64,000 nt of DNA from Arthrobacter sp. UNC362MFTsu5.1. GTDB lineage: Bacteria > Actinomycetota > Actinomycetes > Actinomycetales > Micrococcaceae. A program made the translations under genes and the position numbers. The stretch is from the NCBI RefSeq assembly GCF_000685965.1, contig NZ_JMLE01000005.1, positions 156,103-220,102 on the forward strand, given 5' to 3'. The stretch's first letter is position 1. Each line of letters begins with the position of its first letter. The notes below the pieces were generated by a model. The model searched no databases, had not been told where the DNA came from, and saw only the letters and a program-made list of their open reading frames with translations. This document shows positions 9,166 to 21,791 of this stretch, piece by piece.

Positions 9166-9228
9166 GCTGGGATGCCGGGCGGGGCCGGGACCGTGCGCGG
9201 GTGTACGCACCGCAGCGCAGGAGTGCGC

Positions 9229-9801
9229 TCACAGATCCGCTCCGCGTACCGAACGTAGTGCACCCAGCGAGGAAAAGGGTACCGAGGCAATCTGGCTGAC
9301 GTTGGCGGCTCGGCGGACTTCTCCGGGCCTGGTCATGGCCAGATCGAAATAGTCCCGCCCCACGCGGTCGATAACTCCATTCAGTCCCGCCACGCCCTGC
9401 GGGCCGCCGATGAGAACTACCGTCAGATCTGCCCTGTCTCGCGCCAGCCCGCGAAGGGCACTGGCCAGCCCCAGCTTTCGCCGGACGGATGACGGCTCCG
9501 CCATCGCCAACCTCCCCAGGCCGTGGTACCGGGAAACTGCAGCAAAGGGGACCAGCACCTGGTGGGGAGGATCGTTGAGCACCAGGCTCTCTCCGCCCAC
9601 GTGACTCAAGACGCCCTCGAACACGGCCCCCGATCCCAGGTGAACCGCCACCCTAAGCCCCAACGAACCGCGCAACCTGTCGGCCAGCTCCACGCCTGCG
9701 ACATCTGCCCGCGACCGTTCGGCGATTTCCGATTCGAGCTCCAGCCGGCCAACTGAGGCCAGCTGTGCCTCCATGTCCTCAAACAAGGCGTCCCAACGCA
9801 T
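9229..9801 (-). CDS. Conserved actinobacterial protein of unknown function
   Basis: I do not recognise a named family for this 190-residue soluble protein. An N-terminal helical part (about 1-45) is followed by strand-rich stretches such as VAVHLGSGAVFEGVLSHVGG and VVLIGGPQGVAGLNGVIDRV, two similar segments that resemble Sm-like or small beta-barrel folds. It has no signal peptide, membrane segment or cysteine. It is transcribed away from the LysM gene. Its promoter is close to consensus (9808-9836) and would start transcription at the A of the ATG. Confidence 0.75.
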   Translation of the reverse strand: MRWDALFEDMEAQLASVGRLELESEIAERSRADVAGVELADRLRGSLGLRVAVHLGSGAVFEGVLSHVGGESLVLNDPPHQVLVPFAAVSRYHGLGRLAMAEPSSVRRKLGLASALRGLARDRADLTVVLIGGPQGVAGLNGVIDRVGRDYFDLAMTRPGEVRRAANVSQIASVPFSSLGALRSVRGADL

Positions 9802-9807
9802 GCCGCC

Positions 9808-9836
9808 AATCTAGGCGCGCACCGTGCCGCGGTCAA
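9808..9836 (-). promoter_or_regulatory. Promoter TTGACC-N17-TAGATT for a leaderless mRNA
   Basis: On the minus strand TTGACC (9831-9836) and TAGATT (9808-9813) are 17 bases apart, and the hexamer ends six bases before the ATG at 9801. Transcription would begin at the start codon. This is the most canonical promoter of the leaderless type in the window. Confidence 0.75.
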
Positions 9837-9863
9837 TTCGCGGCCGGCCAATGCGACGAAAAA

Positions 9864-9940
9864 ACAAATCACTGGACAAAAGTCGGAAAGTGAGTTCAAA
9901 CTGGATTCAAATAGATCAAACAGCATCAAACGCTATCAAA
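9864..9940. repeat. Helically phased TCAAA/A-tract array upstream of the LysM gene
   Basis: Pentamers ending in AAA occur at 9864 (ACAAA), 9876 (ACAAA), 9885 (GGAAA), 9896, 9907, 9916, 9926 and 9936 (the last five all TCAAA). The steps are 12, 9, 11, 11, 9, 10 and 10 bases, about one helical turn each. In a genome with few A-runs this is striking. It may be intrinsically bent DNA or a run of head-to-tail binding sites for a BldC-like protein. The last copy ends 19 bases before the LysM start. Confidence 0.75.
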
Positions 9941-9959
9941 TGACTTGAGGAGAGGGATT

Positions 9960-10721
9960 ATGGAAGTTTCCCGCGGCAGGCTGCTCCGCTCGGACGCAAT
10001 GCTGGCAGTGGCGATCCTGCTTCTCGGTCTCTTTCTGGCGGCAACAGGCGCCTCGCTGACGGAGCGATGGCAGCGATCATCTGCACGGGACCAATCACTG
10101 GCTTTCGAAGACCTGCTCGGATTCGTCGTCGCCACAACGGGACTCATCATTGTCGCCTGGTGGATCTTGTCGCTGGTGATTGCAATAACATCCGCCGGCC
10201 TGGAACGGGCCGGAAGCCGCCGGGCCGCGGAGATCACCGGAAAATACAGTCCTGCCTTCATGCGCCGCCTCGCCCTCGCCGCAGTGGGACTTCAGCTGCT
10301 GGGAGCCCCGCTTGCCCATGCCGGCACGGTGAGTGCCGACCCTCGGTGGAGTCCAACCTCCCCACAGGCCACTGCAGCAGTGTGGATGCCCACCGAACAG
10401 GCGGCGTCAGCACCTCACCCAGGTCCCGGCGGCACGGATCCACGGTGGAAACCGAATGCTCCTGTCGTCGGCCCGGGTCCAATGACGGCACATCCTGTGC
10501 GGTCGGCCCGCCAACACCCGGTTGACGAGGACGGATACGTGACGGTGGTGGCCGGTGACTCGTTGTGGACCATTGCGGCCAACCAGCTGGGCGGCTCCGC
10601 TTCTGATCGCGACATCGCCCTGGAATGGCCGCGCTGGTACGAGGCGAACAGGGCCGTTCTGGGTGACAACCCCGATTTCCTTCTTCCGGGACAGGTACTC
10701 CGGCCTCCGTCCACGTCCTAA
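9960..10721 (+). CDS. Membrane protein with C-terminal LysM domain
   Basis: This 253-residue protein starts at the ATG at 9960, with AGGAG seven bases upstream. Two membrane segments lie near residues 12-33 and 53-76, and a third hydrophobic stretch near 110-125 (LALAAVGLQLLGAPLAHA) looks like an internal export or anchor signal. A proline- and histidine-rich linker follows. A LysM module (VTVVAGDSLWTIAANQLGG to GQVLRPP) forms the last 60 residues and would bind peptidoglycan. It probably acts at the cell wall; its partners are unknown. It lies downstream of the phased repeat array. Confidence 0.85.
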   Translation: MEVSRGRLLRSDAMLAVAILLLGLFLAATGASLTERWQRSSARDQSLAFEDLLGFVVATTGLIIVAWWILSLVIAITSAGLERAGSRRAAEITGKYSPAFMRRLALAAVGLQLLGAPLAHAGTVSADPRWSPTSPQATAAVWMPTEQAASAPHPGPGGTDPRWKPNAPVVGPGPMTAHPVRSARQHPVDEDGYVTVVAGDSLWTIAANQLGGSASDRDIALEWPRWYEANRAVLGDNPDFLLPGQVLRPPSTS

Positions 10722-10775
10722 ATCCGCAGCAACCCTGAACCTATAGATATCCGCCATCAATCAGAGGAAAACGTC

Positions 10776-11228
10776 ATGAGCGCATTGCATCTGGTCCCCG
10801 CCCTGCCGCAGGCGGAACACACCGCAGCCGGCGGCCCGGTTCAAGCCACGGAGAACCGCCGCGTCCTCCAGCTGGTGGATGAGAACAGGGAAATCTGTGC
10901 CATTGCCCGAGGGACGGTACAGGCCGCCATCGAGGTACTGGCGGGCACTCGTCCCATCCAGCAGCTCTCACGCAGGCTTGACCAACGATGCCTGGCATCA
11001 CTGCAGCACCGCGCCGCACTGACCCGACGGGTTGCGGCCGGACCGTCCCCGACAGCAGGGCGACTGCACCGCAATCCGGCCGTCCGCACGGTCCGCGCCT
11101 GCCAAGTCGCAGCGGGGATCTACGAGGCAAGTGCCGTCGTCGTGGATGAACTACGGGTCCGCGCCGTGGCAGTAAGGCTGGAGCGCAGCAACCAGGTGTG
11201 GCGGATCACAGCGCTGGAGATCGGCTGA
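10776..11228 (+). CDS. Conserved small protein encoded next to secA (DUF6459-like)
   Basis: This 150-residue protein has a variable N-terminus and a conserved-looking core, including IEVLAGTRPIQQLSRRLDQRCLASL and a strand-rich end (RAVAVRLERSNQVWRITALEIG). It resembles the Rv3230-3240-region proteins often placed in DUF6459 and found beside secA in actinobacteria; the assignment is moderate and no biochemical role is known. The ATG at 10776 has AGAGGAAA upstream. It converges on secA and shares a terminator with it. Confidence 0.75.
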   Translation: MSALHLVPALPQAEHTAAGGPVQATENRRVLQLVDENREICAIARGTVQAAIEVLAGTRPIQQLSRRLDQRCLASLQHRAALTRRVAAGPSPTAGRLHRNPAVRTVRACQVAAGIYEASAVVVDELRVRAVAVRLERSNQVWRITALEIG

Positions 11229-11284
11229 CGGTTCTTTGCAAAGGTGCCGCCGCACAACCCTGCCCCACCACCCCCTGCGAACAC

Positions 11285-11320
11285 GGATGAGGACCGGAAC
11301 AGTGGTTCCGGTCCTCATCC
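11285..11320. terminator. Shared terminator between the DUF6459-like gene and secA
   Basis: A perfect 16-bp stem (11285-11300 with 11305-11320) closes on the loop AGTG and is followed on the plus strand by GTTTTC. It sits between convergent stops at 11228 and 11358, so it can serve both genes. Confidence 0.85.
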
Positions 11321-11357
11321 GTTTTCAAGGTGCGGCTGCTCCGGCAGCCGTCAATTC

Positions 11358-14099
<2,742 letters not shown>

Positions 14100-14169
14100 G
14101 TGAAGTTGCTCCCAGTCTCAAGCTGCCGAATTCTGGCGTGTTCAGTCTACGGGAGTCACGCACGGCACG

Positions 14170-15417
14170 TTACGCCTGTTCCCTGAGAGCGGATAGTCCG
14201 GTTTCGTGGGCAGCGACGGCCTCGGCAAGGGAAGCGGCAAGGTCGCCGACCGGCGAGACAACCACACCGTCAAGCCCCAGCCATTCAGCCATGAGGTGGA
14301 GTTCCGCGGCAAGTTCGACGGCGGTGTCGGCTGGGGCACCCGGTTCGGCATGCGCCGCCCTCGCCAGGAGCAGCCCGGCCGGCCTGTCAGCTTTGAGGTC
14401 CACCCGAGCCACGATGCCGTCCCGAAGGAGGAACGGGAGGACGTAGTAGCCGAAGCGCCGTTTGGCCTCCGGAGTGTAGATCTCGATCCTGAAGTGGAAG
14501 CCGAAGAGCTCCTCCAGCCGCCGACGCTCAAAGACAAGCGAGTCAAAAGGGCTCAGAAGCGCCCGCCCTGTTGCTGCGCGGGGCAGCCTGGCGTCAACGT
14601 GCCGGTACACCGGCCGGTCCCAGCCCCGGACCGACACCGGCTCAAGGGTGCCCCCGTCGACCAGGTGCTCCACAGCGGTGGCCGCAGCCTTCAGCGGCGT
14701 GCGGAAGTAGTCGGCGAAGCAGCGGACGGTGCCGATGCCGTGGGCCCTTGCGGCGGCCTCGATGAGCCTGTCCATTGCCGCCGCGGGATCCGCGTCCTGA
14801 GCTCCGCCGCCGTCAAACGCGGTGTAGACCTTGGCGGACAGCGTGTAGCGGCGTTCGAACTGTTCGGTCCGGGAGGAGGCCGAGACAAGTCCTTCCTCGA
14901 ACAGATGCTCCAGGACCCGCTTGACCGCGTTCCAGTTCCACCCCCAGTTGTCCGTCCGACGGTCTTCGACATGCCCGATCCGTGCGGTGAGTTCTGCGGC
15001 AGTCAGGGGTTTACTGCTGGTCAGCGCGCTGAGGACTTTCTCGGCGACGTCCGTGCGCAGTTCGGGATCCATGCCGGATGCGCCGACCCATTTCCGGTTC
15101 TGCCACAGCAGCAGGTCCGGAAAATGGTCCGGCCGGATGAAGCTCGCTTCGTGTGCCCAGTACTCCGTCATTCTGCGCGGATGCGTTGAGGCCATCCGGT
15201 GCAGAATGCCGCGGTCATAATTTCCGAGCCGGGAAAAGAAGGGCAGATAGTGGCTGCGGGACAGAACGTTGACGGAATCAATCTGAACCAGGTGGAGCCG
15301 GTCAAAGGTACGGCCCACCGCCCGTGCGCTCACGGGTCCGGCGGGCCGTCCTTTGTCCAATCCCTGGGCTGCCAAAGCGATCCGCCGCGCCTGGATAAGG
15401 CTCAGCGATGCGCCCAT
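14170..15417 (-). CDS. Winged-helix protein of the YcaQ/AlkZ family (HTH_42)
   Basis: This 415-residue protein belongs to the HTH_42 superfamily, whose members YcaQ and AlkZ are DNA glycosylases that unhook interstrand crosslinks. The motif QID at 45-47 matches the catalytic Q-x-D form of YcaQ. Several winged-helix repeats follow, ending with GLDGVVVSPVGDLAASLAEAV. The ATG at 15417 has GGAAGGA upstream. A repair role is an inference from family and motif. The gene interrupts the secA-hpf neighbourhood. Confidence 0.85.
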   Translation of the reverse strand: MGASLSLIQARRIALAAQGLDKGRPAGPVSARAVGRTFDRLHLVQIDSVNVLSRSHYLPFFSRLGNYDRGILHRMASTHPRRMTEYWAHEASFIRPDHFPDLLLWQNRKWVGASGMDPELRTDVAEKVLSALTSSKPLTAAELTARIGHVEDRRTDNWGWNWNAVKRVLEHLFEEGLVSASSRTEQFERRYTLSAKVYTAFDGGGAQDADPAAAMDRLIEAAARAHGIGTVRCFADYFRTPLKAAATAVEHLVDGGTLEPVSVRGWDRPVYRHVDARLPRAATGRALLSPFDSLVFERRRLEELFGFHFRIEIYTPEAKRRFGYYVLPFLLRDGIVARVDLKADRPAGLLLARAAHAEPGAPADTAVELAAELHLMAEWLGLDGVVVSPVGDLAASLAEAVAAHETGLSALREQA

Positions 15418-15466
15418 GTCAGTCCTTCCGTTGGCTGGTCAACACCAGCTTAGGCGGACGCGCGGC

Positions 15467-16192
15467 TTAAGGGCGCGCAGGTTCATCCTCCGAGCGGTAG
15501 GCGAGGATCTTTTCCTCGACAGCTGCTTCGCCCGGTTCGCACGTCTGGTCCAGGCTGATGACGCCGTAGGTCCACCCGTCGCGGCGGTACACCACGGACG
15601 GTGCTTTGGTTTCCTTGTCCACGAAGAGGTAGAAGTCGTGGCCCACGAGCTCCATGTTGTCGACGGCATCGTCGAGCGTGAGGGACGCCGCGGGGAACAC
15701 CTTGCGGCGGATCAGAACCGGAGAATCCCCTGCGGGGATGTCGTTGTCGACCTCGTAGGGCGACTTTTCAACGGGCGCGGCCTGGGGCTCCTGGTGGTTG
15801 ATGGCCTCCACATACAGAGGCTCGGTGGTGCTTGCCGGCTCAAGGCTGGCAGTTGCCTCGCGGACGGCCTTGGGTGTGTGCCGCCCGTGGTGGACCTTCT
15901 TACGATCCTTGGCCCGGCGAAGGCGCTCAAGAAGCTTGTTGTAAGCGAGATCGAACGCGGCGAACTTGTCGGCGGCGCTTGCCTCTGCACGAATGACGGG
16001 GCCGCGGCCCAAGACGGTCAGCTCAACCGTGAGCAAGTCTGCGGTCTGGCGGGCCTTGGTCTCCTTGGAGACCTTCGCGTCCACCCGTTGGACCTTGTCT
16101 CCCAGCGATGCGATCTTTGAGATCTTCTCGTCGGCGTATTCGCGGAAGCGGTCTGAAACCGTCAAATTCCGTCCGCTGATCATGAACTCCAT
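15467..16192 (-). CDS. hpf: Long-form ribosome hibernation promoting factor
   Basis: The 241-residue protein has an N-terminal S30AE domain (about 1-103, starting MEFMISGRNLTVSDRFREYA) that binds the small subunit, a variable linker, and a C-terminal dimerisation domain (about 183-238, with DNMELVGHDFYLFVDKET). Long-form HPF pairs 70S ribosomes into inactive 100S particles in starvation or hypoxia. I chose the ATG at 16192 because GGAGG lies just upstream; a longer reading from 16231 has no support. Between it and comF are 177 AT-rich bases. Confidence 0.95.
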   Translation of the reverse strand: MEFMISGRNLTVSDRFREYADEKISKIASLGDKVQRVDAKVSKETKARQTADLLTVELTVLGRGPVIRAEASAADKFAAFDLAYNKLLERLRRAKDRKKVHHGRHTPKAVREATASLEPASTTEPLYVEAINHQEPQAAPVEKSPYEVDNDIPAGDSPVLIRRKVFPAASLTLDDAVDNMELVGHDFYLFVDKETKAPSVVYRRDGWTYGVISLDQTCEPGEAAVEEKILAYRSEDEPARP

Positions 16193-16369
16193 GGTGCCCT
16201 CCAAATGACTTCGGTGACACGACGGCGGCACTTCCCGGGGCCGATCTGACTGACAGTCGAGCCCCTTTCCGAGCCGCTATCGACAGGTACAACTGATCTT
16301 GGTACCCACAACCGACGTTAGTTCATCGGTACCCGTTATTCACCTTTTCTTCATTTATTTTTTTCAATG
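16193..16369 (-). promoter_or_regulatory. AT-rich hpf upstream region
   Basis: These 177 bases separate comF from hpf and include a T-rich run near 16340-16365 and two GGTACC hexamers about 40 bases apart (16300 and 16339 areas). I see no clear -35/-10 pair. A promoter for hpf is expected here, since hpf is usually controlled apart from comF. Confidence 0.35.
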
Positions 16370-17290
16370 TCAGCCGCCAGTCCCTGCTGTGGCACCGTGA
16401 ACGGCCGGTGGGTCGGCGGCGTCGGGCGGGCGTGTCGCCGCCAGCACTACGGCACCCATCACAACGCCTCCCGCCCGGTGGACGGCACGCGCTGCTTCCG
16501 CCAGGGTGGCACCGGTGGTGAGGACATCATCAACGATGATGCACGGGCGTCCGCGGATGTCCGGCGCGAGCGGCGACAATCGTGCCTGCATGGACCCCCG
16601 GACACGTTTGGCGCGGGCACCCCGCCCGAGTCCCTTTTGACCTCCGGCCAGCGGGTGCGCTGGAACCAGCGCCCGGAGGCGTCCGGACAGGTCATGATTG
16701 GAAGCTGCCCCTTCGGTAAGGGCACTTCCCTTGCGGAGTGCGTTGGTGAGGTTCCCGGCGCCGAGGCCCCCGCGGCGGTCCAAATTCCGCAGCAGGAGGT
16801 GCACGGGGCTGAAGCCTCGCTTCCTGAATGCGCTGTTGGTGGTGGGAACGGGTATCAGGCAGTATCCCTGCAAAGTTCCGGCCGCGCCGCTGATGGCCCG
16901 TCCCAGCGCCTTGGACAACACCGCTCCGAGCTGCCCCTGGCCATGTTTCTTAAACGACAACACAGCCTGCGCGAGTTCCTCGCGATACATGCCTGCTGCG
17001 ACGACGGGGAGGATCACCGAACCGTTCACGTCCATGAGGGCAGGAGCCTGCCCCTCAGCGCGGAACGGAGTCCTCGTGAGGATACGCACCGCCCGCTCGC
17101 AGGGTCCGCACAGCGCGAAGTCCTCCGTCCCGCAACAGACGCATTCAACCGGCGCCGCCAGCGCCAGTAGCTCGCGGCCCGCCATGGCTGCACGGTCCGC
17201 AGCCCGCGGCCACCATTGTGAGTAGTCACTGCGGTGCTTTGCCGCAGTGGGTGCGGGCGGTTCAAGGTCCGGGTCCGGGCTTCTCTCCAC
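16370..17290 (-). CDS. ComF-family phosphoribosyltransferase
   Basis: This 306-residue protein has an N-terminal zinc-ribbon-like segment (VECVCCG, then CGPCERAV) and a C-terminal phosphoribosyltransferase fold with the PRPP loop IIVDDVLTTGATLAEA. ComF proteins take part in DNA uptake in some Gram-positive bacteria; in actinobacteria the role is not settled. The start is a GTG at 17290 with GGAGG eight bases upstream. It lies between lpqB and hpf, as Rv3242c does in M. tuberculosis. Confidence 0.92.
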   Translation of the reverse strand: MERSPDPDLEPPAPTAAKHRSDYSQWWPRAADRAAMAGRELLALAAPVECVCCGTEDFALCGPCERAVRILTRTPFRAEGQAPALMDVNGSVILPVVAAGMYREELAQAVLSFKKHGQGQLGAVLSKALGRAISGAAGTLQGYCLIPVPTTNSAFRKRGFSPVHLLLRNLDRRGGLGAGNLTNALRKGSALTEGAASNHDLSGRLRALVPAHPLAGGQKGLGRGARAKRVRGSMQARLSPLAPDIRGRPCIIVDDVLTTGATLAEAARAVHRAGGVVMGAVVLAATRPPDAADPPAVHGATAGTGG

Positions 17291-17380
17291 ATGCCAAGCC
17301 TCCAGGGCGGGCGGCTCCGCCGGAAGTGGCGTGTCCGCCTATGTGGATTCGGCGCCTATGGGGAAAAGGTACCGCCGTCC

Positions 17381-19102
17381 CTAGCCGGGGAAGGACGGGT
17401 CCACAGGCCCCTTCAGCTGGGGCGACCAGCCGTTTCCAAGGCGCTGGAAGATGCCGTCGGCGGACTGCCCGAAAATTTCCTCCGGGCCGTTGCCGGCGCT
17501 GATGGCCGTAAGCCCGGGCCAGGGCGCCAGCTGCTGGGGCTGTGACGCCGCCAAGGACAGCAGTTCGGGCGTCACGTTGTCAGTTGCCGATGCTTTCATG
17601 ACCGCGACGGTGGTGTCACTGACCCACACACCTCGGTCCGGATCGCGGTCGGTCAGGAGGGTGGTCGGGGCCGTGAGGTCGCGGGGAGTGCCGTCTGCCG
17701 TGCGGACGATTCCCGTCACCTGCACCCGGGTTTTTCCGTTTTGCTCAGAAATCACGAGTGCACGAACGCCTTCACGCGATATGCGGAATTCCTTGACGGT
17801 ACGACCGGCCAGCCAGGCAGGGGCCAGCGTGACGGTGGGGATGTTGGCGCCCTCCGGAATTCCGGTGGGCCGGTAGGCAAGCACTTCCGTGGCCCCGTTG
17901 GCGCCGGGTCCGGCCGTCCAGACCCAATCCTGCTGGCCGAACGACGGGCGGGTGAGGGTGCTGCGGGTGGTCAGCGCCCGTGCCGGCTGTCCCGGCACGA
18001 TGGAGTACAAGGTGGTCCGGCTGCCGTTCAGGAACGCCGCCGACTGCGATATCGGCGATTCGGCAGGGGAAGCCGGGCCAAGGGCCCCCACCGGCTGAAT
18101 GTCCGGGAGCGGCGAGATCCGGTTGTTTTCGTATCGGACCAGTTGGCCGTCGTTAACCGCGATCTGGCGGGCCGGCACGTTCTTGTCCCGGACAGGGGGC
18201 AGCACGGACCCGTTGTCCTCGACCCGGACAAGGTCCTGGTTCGCGCGCAGTTCGACGTTGACCACATCCGGCTGGCCGCGGAAGGAAAGGGCCAGTTGGG
18301 TCTGCATCCTCAGCCGATCCTCATTGGAGGCCTCCACGAGTTCCTTGGCTGACAGATCAACCTGCGCTGCGCCGGAGACGACCGGGACGGATTCCCGTGT
18401 CAGTTTCATCCCGGACGGGAAGGCACTGACCACGGCTCCTTTGAGGTACGGGGCGGGTCCGCTCAGCAAGGCGCTGGTCATCGCCTTGACCGTTTTCTTC
18501 TTGTTGAACCATCGGACGTCGGGCACGGCATACGTGAAGCCGGGATCGTAAAAATAGATGGGGTAGGCGCCGTAAATCACCTTGAATGTCTGCTCCGGGA
18601 TGGCGATCCCGTCGGGAATGGCGGAGATGCGCCACTGGCCGTCCACCTGCGTCAGCGTGACCGGAATTTTCTCCTTGGTGCCTTCGGGGAACTGTGTGGC
18701 AATCCCGTCCGCGTCAACGGAGTAGGCGACGTCCAGTTCGTAGTTGTAGACGTTTTCCACCCCGGTGCGGACCACTTTGGTTGAGCGGAAGACCAGGGTC
18801 CGCTGGTCCGGTTTCCACGCAACAGATGCTGCTTGAGTGAGGTATTCCCTCGCCACGGCGTAGTCGTCCTCGTAGCCACTGCCAGCGAGGTAGAAGTCTT
18901 CAATGACGGATTCGGGGCCGGCGCCTTCACGCGGTGCAACGGGGAAGAAGACGGGCGCATTGTTTGGCTTGCCCGCGCTCTCGTCGGTACTTTTCCCCAC
19001 GGGCCCCGAGCGCGGAATCTGGGCGCAGGAGGTGAGCAGCAGGAGCAATACAGTCATCAAGGCCGCGGCCGCCGTGCCAAACCGCCGTGTGATACCGGTC
19101 AT
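17381..19102 (-). CDS. lpqB: Lipoprotein LpqB, accessory to the MtrAB system
   Basis: The 573-residue precursor has a signal peptide with lipobox LTSC (lipidated cysteine at 26). A GerMN domain follows, then a beta-propeller-like C-terminal half. In mycobacteria LpqB binds the outer part of the sensor MtrB and tunes signalling. The ATG at 19102 overlaps the mtrB stop as ATGA, giving translational coupling; a longer upstream frame lies inside mtrB and would bury the signal peptide. Confidence 0.95.
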   Translation of the reverse strand: MTGITRRFGTAAAALMTVLLLLLTSCAQIPRSGPVGKSTDESAGKPNNAPVFFPVAPREGAGPESVIEDFYLAGSGYEDDYAVAREYLTQAASVAWKPDQRTLVFRSTKVVRTGVENVYNYELDVAYSVDADGIATQFPEGTKEKIPVTLTQVDGQWRISAIPDGIAIPEQTFKVIYGAYPIYFYDPGFTYAVPDVRWFNKKKTVKAMTSALLSGPAPYLKGAVVSAFPSGMKLTRESVPVVSGAAQVDLSAKELVEASNEDRLRMQTQLALSFRGQPDVVNVELRANQDLVRVEDNGSVLPPVRDKNVPARQIAVNDGQLVRYENNRISPLPDIQPVGALGPASPAESPISQSAAFLNGSRTTLYSIVPGQPARALTTRSTLTRPSFGQQDWVWTAGPGANGATEVLAYRPTGIPEGANIPTVTLAPAWLAGRTVKEFRISREGVRALVISEQNGKTRVQVTGIVRTADGTPRDLTAPTTLLTDRDPDRGVWVSDTTVAVMKASATDNVTPELLSLAASQPQQLAPWPGLTAISAGNGPEEIFGQSADGIFQRLGNGWSPQLKGPVDPSFPG

Positions 19103-21087
19103 TTTGCTTCTTCCCGGCCCTCGCCGTGCTTCGACCCCGGAGCAACTGCTGACGGCACGGCCGGCTGGGGCTCTGCCTGCCCTGTGGGCGGCCCGGCAGG
19201 ACCGCCGTCGGCTCCTGCTTCCTCCGGTAGGGCTACGGTTCCAAACAGCAGCATGGTGCCCTGGCCCGATCCGCCCGGCAATTCGACGTCGGCCGGTTCC
19301 AGCTGGAGCGGCGATTTGGTGATCGCTTCGCCCTGCCGCAGGGGCAGCGTCAGCCGGAAGTTCGATCCAGTCCCCTTGCTGCCCCAGGCCTGGAGCCACC
19401 CGTTATGAAGTTTGGTGTCCTCCGCGGCGATGGACAGGCCCAGCCCGCTGCCGCCCGTGGTCCGCGCCCGGGCGGGGTCCGCACGCCAGAAACGGTCAAA
19501 CACCCTGGCGGCTTCCGCCTGCGTCATGCCGATGCCGTGGTCGCGGACGGCCACCGCCACGGCGGTTTCGTTCGCTGCGACGGAAATGCTGACCGGTTTG
19601 CCTTCGCTGTGCTCGAGCGCGTTCAGCACCAGGTTGCGGAGAATCCGCTCGATGCGCCGGTCATCCATCTCCACCACGATGCTCTCTTCCCGCGAATTGA
19701 TGGTGACCTCGGAACCGTACTCGGCCGCGACCGGCCCTGCGTCCTCCACGACATTGGCCACGAGCTGAAGGATATCGGTGGGTTCGGCGTCGAGTACCGC
19801 CACGCCGGCATCGAAGCGTGAAATCTCAAGCAGGTCAGCCAGGAGCGACTGGAACCGTTCCACCTGGTTGTAGAGCAGTTCCGCGGAGCGCTTGTTGATG
19901 GGGTCGAAATCGTGCCGTGCGTCGTACAGAACCTCGGCGGCCATCCGCACTGTGGTCAGCGGCGTGCGAAGCTCGTGGGACACGTCCGAGACGAAGCGCT
20001 GCTGCATCTGCGACAAGGTAGCCAGCTGCGTGATCTGTTCCTGCAGGCTGGCGGCCATGTGATTGAACGATGCGCCCAGCCGCGCCACTTCGTCCTCGCC
20101 CTTGACCACCATTCGTTCCTGGAGCTGCCCGGCCGCCAGCTTTTCCGACACCACCGCGGCGTGGCTGACCGGGCTGACCACGTTGCGCGTCACATACCAG
20201 GCAATGGCACCGATGATCAGCACAAGTACCGCGCCGCCGGCCAGGAGGACATTCTGTATCTCGTCGAGGGTCTTCTGTGCAGTGTTGAGGTCGTAAATAA
20301 GGTACAGCTCGTACACGGTGCCGTTGAAGGTGACCTTGTTGCCCACGGCGATGCCCGGCCGGTCCTCGGTTCCCACGGGGAACTCCGTGGATGCCCAGAA
20401 CTGGTCCTTTCCGGACTCCTGGACGGCCTTCCGCAGCTCCGGCGGAATCACGCTAATGGTCAGCTGGTCCGAGGCCCGCGATTCCACCCAGCGGTTTCGG
20501 GGCTTGGTCTGTTCGGGCATGGCCTCGAACACGTAGCGCCGCTGGATCACGTTTCCGCGCCCCTCCACGGCATTCAAGGTGTCGTAGACCAGCGTAATGA
20601 CGCTTGACTGGTCGGTGACCTGGGCGCCGTCGAACGTGTCCTGGACCTGTTTGACGTTATAGAGCGTCTCCGACTCCGCCTGCGTCAACCGCTCCTGGAA
20701 CAGGTTGTTGGCGATCTGGTTCGACAGGTAGGCGCCAACCACTGCGAAAGAACCGATCGACAGCAGCAGCGTGGTGAGGACCGTCCGGAACTGCAAGGAC
20801 CGGCGCCAGCGCCTGTGCAGTGCCCGCAGCAGGAAACGGACGCCCGGCAGGAGCCTGATCAGCCCGGTCCGGACGAGCCGCGAGACCCGCAGGCCCACGA
20901 TCCGGGCCCGGCGGACCCAGATCCGGGCACGGAACGGCAACCCGGAGAGCACACCTGCGATGGCGTCGGTGTGTTCCGGAGCGCTGTGGACGTGGGGGTG
21001 TTCCGTTTTTGGCGGTCGGGCTATCTCCGGCTCATTGCCGGCGTCGCCGCTGGACGGTTCAGGAACCTGCTTTGTAGCCGACACCAC
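19099..21087 (-). CDS. mtrB: Sensor histidine kinase MtrB
   Basis: MtrB senses envelope or osmotic cues and phosphorylates MtrA. The 662 residues include a long cytoplasmic N-terminus, membrane segments at about 103-122 and 278-298, an outer sensor domain between them, HAMP, a HisKA domain with phospho-acceptor H371 (SHELRTPL), and an ATPase domain. The tail after about residue 600 is rich in proline and glycine. The GTG at 21087 overlaps the mtrA end by 29 bases; the ribosome site is weak, so a nearby GTG at 21084 is possible. Confidence 0.96.
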   Translation of the reverse strand: MVSATKQVPEPSSGDAGNEPEIARPPKTEHPHVHSAPEHTDAIAGVLSGLPFRARIWVRRARIVGLRVSRLVRTGLIRLLPGVRFLLRALHRRWRRSLQFRTVLTTLLLSIGSFAVVGAYLSNQIANNLFQERLTQAESETLYNVKQVQDTFDGAQVTDQSSVITLVYDTLNAVEGRGNVIQRRYVFEAMPEQTKPRNRWVESRASDQLTISVIPPELRKAVQESGKDQFWASTEFPVGTEDRPGIAVGNKVTFNGTVYELYLIYDLNTAQKTLDEIQNVLLAGGAVLVLIIGAIAWYVTRNVVSPVSHAAVVSEKLAAGQLQERMVVKGEDEVARLGASFNHMAASLQEQITQLATLSQMQQRFVSDVSHELRTPLTTVRMAAEVLYDARHDFDPINKRSAELLYNQVERFQSLLADLLEISRFDAGVAVLDAEPTDILQLVANVVEDAGPVAAEYGSEVTINSREESIVVEMDDRRIERILRNLVLNALEHSEGKPVSISVAANETAVAVAVRDHGIGMTQAEAARVFDRFWRADPARARTTGGSGLGLSIAAEDTKLHNGWLQAWGSKGTGSNFRLTLPLRQGEAITKSPLQLEPADVELPGGSGQGTMLLFGTVALPEEAGADGGPAGPPTGQAEPQPAVPSAVAPGSKHGEGREEAK

Positions 21088-21733
21088 GGACCGTCAAAAC
21101 TACTTCGGGGGCTTCGGGGTCGCGCTCGATCTTTGACCTCAGCCGCTGGACGTGGACGTTCACAAGGCGGGTGTCTGCCGCGTGCCGGTATCCCCAGACC
21201 TGCTCCAGCAGCAGTTCGCGGGTGAAGACCTGCCACGGTTTACGGGCAAGCGCAACAAGCAGATCGAACTCGAGGGGCGTCAGCGAAATGCGTTCGTCGT
21301 TCCGGCTCACCAGGTGGCCGGCCACATCAATGGTGATGTCGGCGATGCGAAGCGTTTCGGGGGCCTTCTGGTCACCGGGGCGGAGCCGGGCGCGGACACG
21401 GGCCACCAATTCCGCCGGCTTGAACGGTTTGGGAACGTAATCGTCCGCCCCCGATTCCAGGCCGCGGACCACGTCCGAGGTATCCGACTTGGCGGTCAGC
21501 ATGACGATGGGCGAATCCGACTCGGCGCGGATCTGCCGGCACACTTCGATCCCGTCCATGCCCGGAAGCATCAGGTCAAGCAGCACGAGATCAGGCTTCG
21601 AGGAGCGGAAGACTTCCAGCGCCTGCCCGCCGTCCGCGCAAAAGACGGGCTCAAATCCGTCATTGCGCAGGACAATACCGATCATCTCGGCCAGCGCTTC
21701 GTCATCGTCCACTACCAGAATGCGTGCCTTCAT
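21059..21733 (-). CDS. mtrA: Response regulator MtrA
   Basis: This 224-residue OmpR/PhoB-type regulator has acidic pocket residues D10-D11, phospho-acceptor D53 and the conserved lysine in LTAKSD, followed by a winged-helix DNA-binding domain. MtrA controls cell division, cell wall and replication genes and is essential in M. tuberculosis. The ATG at 21733 has no ribosome site; a GAATAT hexamer ends six bases before it, so the mRNA may be leaderless. Confidence 0.97.
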   Translation of the reverse strand: MKARILVVDDDEALAEMIGIVLRNDGFEPVFCADGGQALEVFRSSKPDLVLLDLMLPGMDGIEVCRQIRAESDSPIVMLTAKSDTSDVVRGLESGADDYVPKPFKPAELVARVRARLRPGDQKAPETLRIADITIDVAGHLVSRNDERISLTPLEFDLLVALARKPWQVFTRELLLEQVWGYRHAADTRLVNVHVQRLRSKIERDPEAPEVVLTVRGVGYKAGS

Positions 21734-21739
21734 AGTTAT

Positions 21740-21768
21740 ATATTCGCCTATTGAATGGGCTTTGTCCC
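21740..21768 (-). promoter_or_regulatory. Candidate mtrA promoter
   Basis: On the minus strand GGACAA is followed after 17 bases by AATATA, which ends about five bases before the mtrA ATG. The -35 match is weak. The layout would give a leaderless or nearly leaderless transcript. Confidence 0.35.
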
Positions 21769-21791
21769 GTTGAGGGCCGACACGGCATGGC

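Noticed and set aside
15428..15446. Six-pair hairpin after hpf
   Set aside because: Weak stem and no T-tract; not enough to call a terminator.
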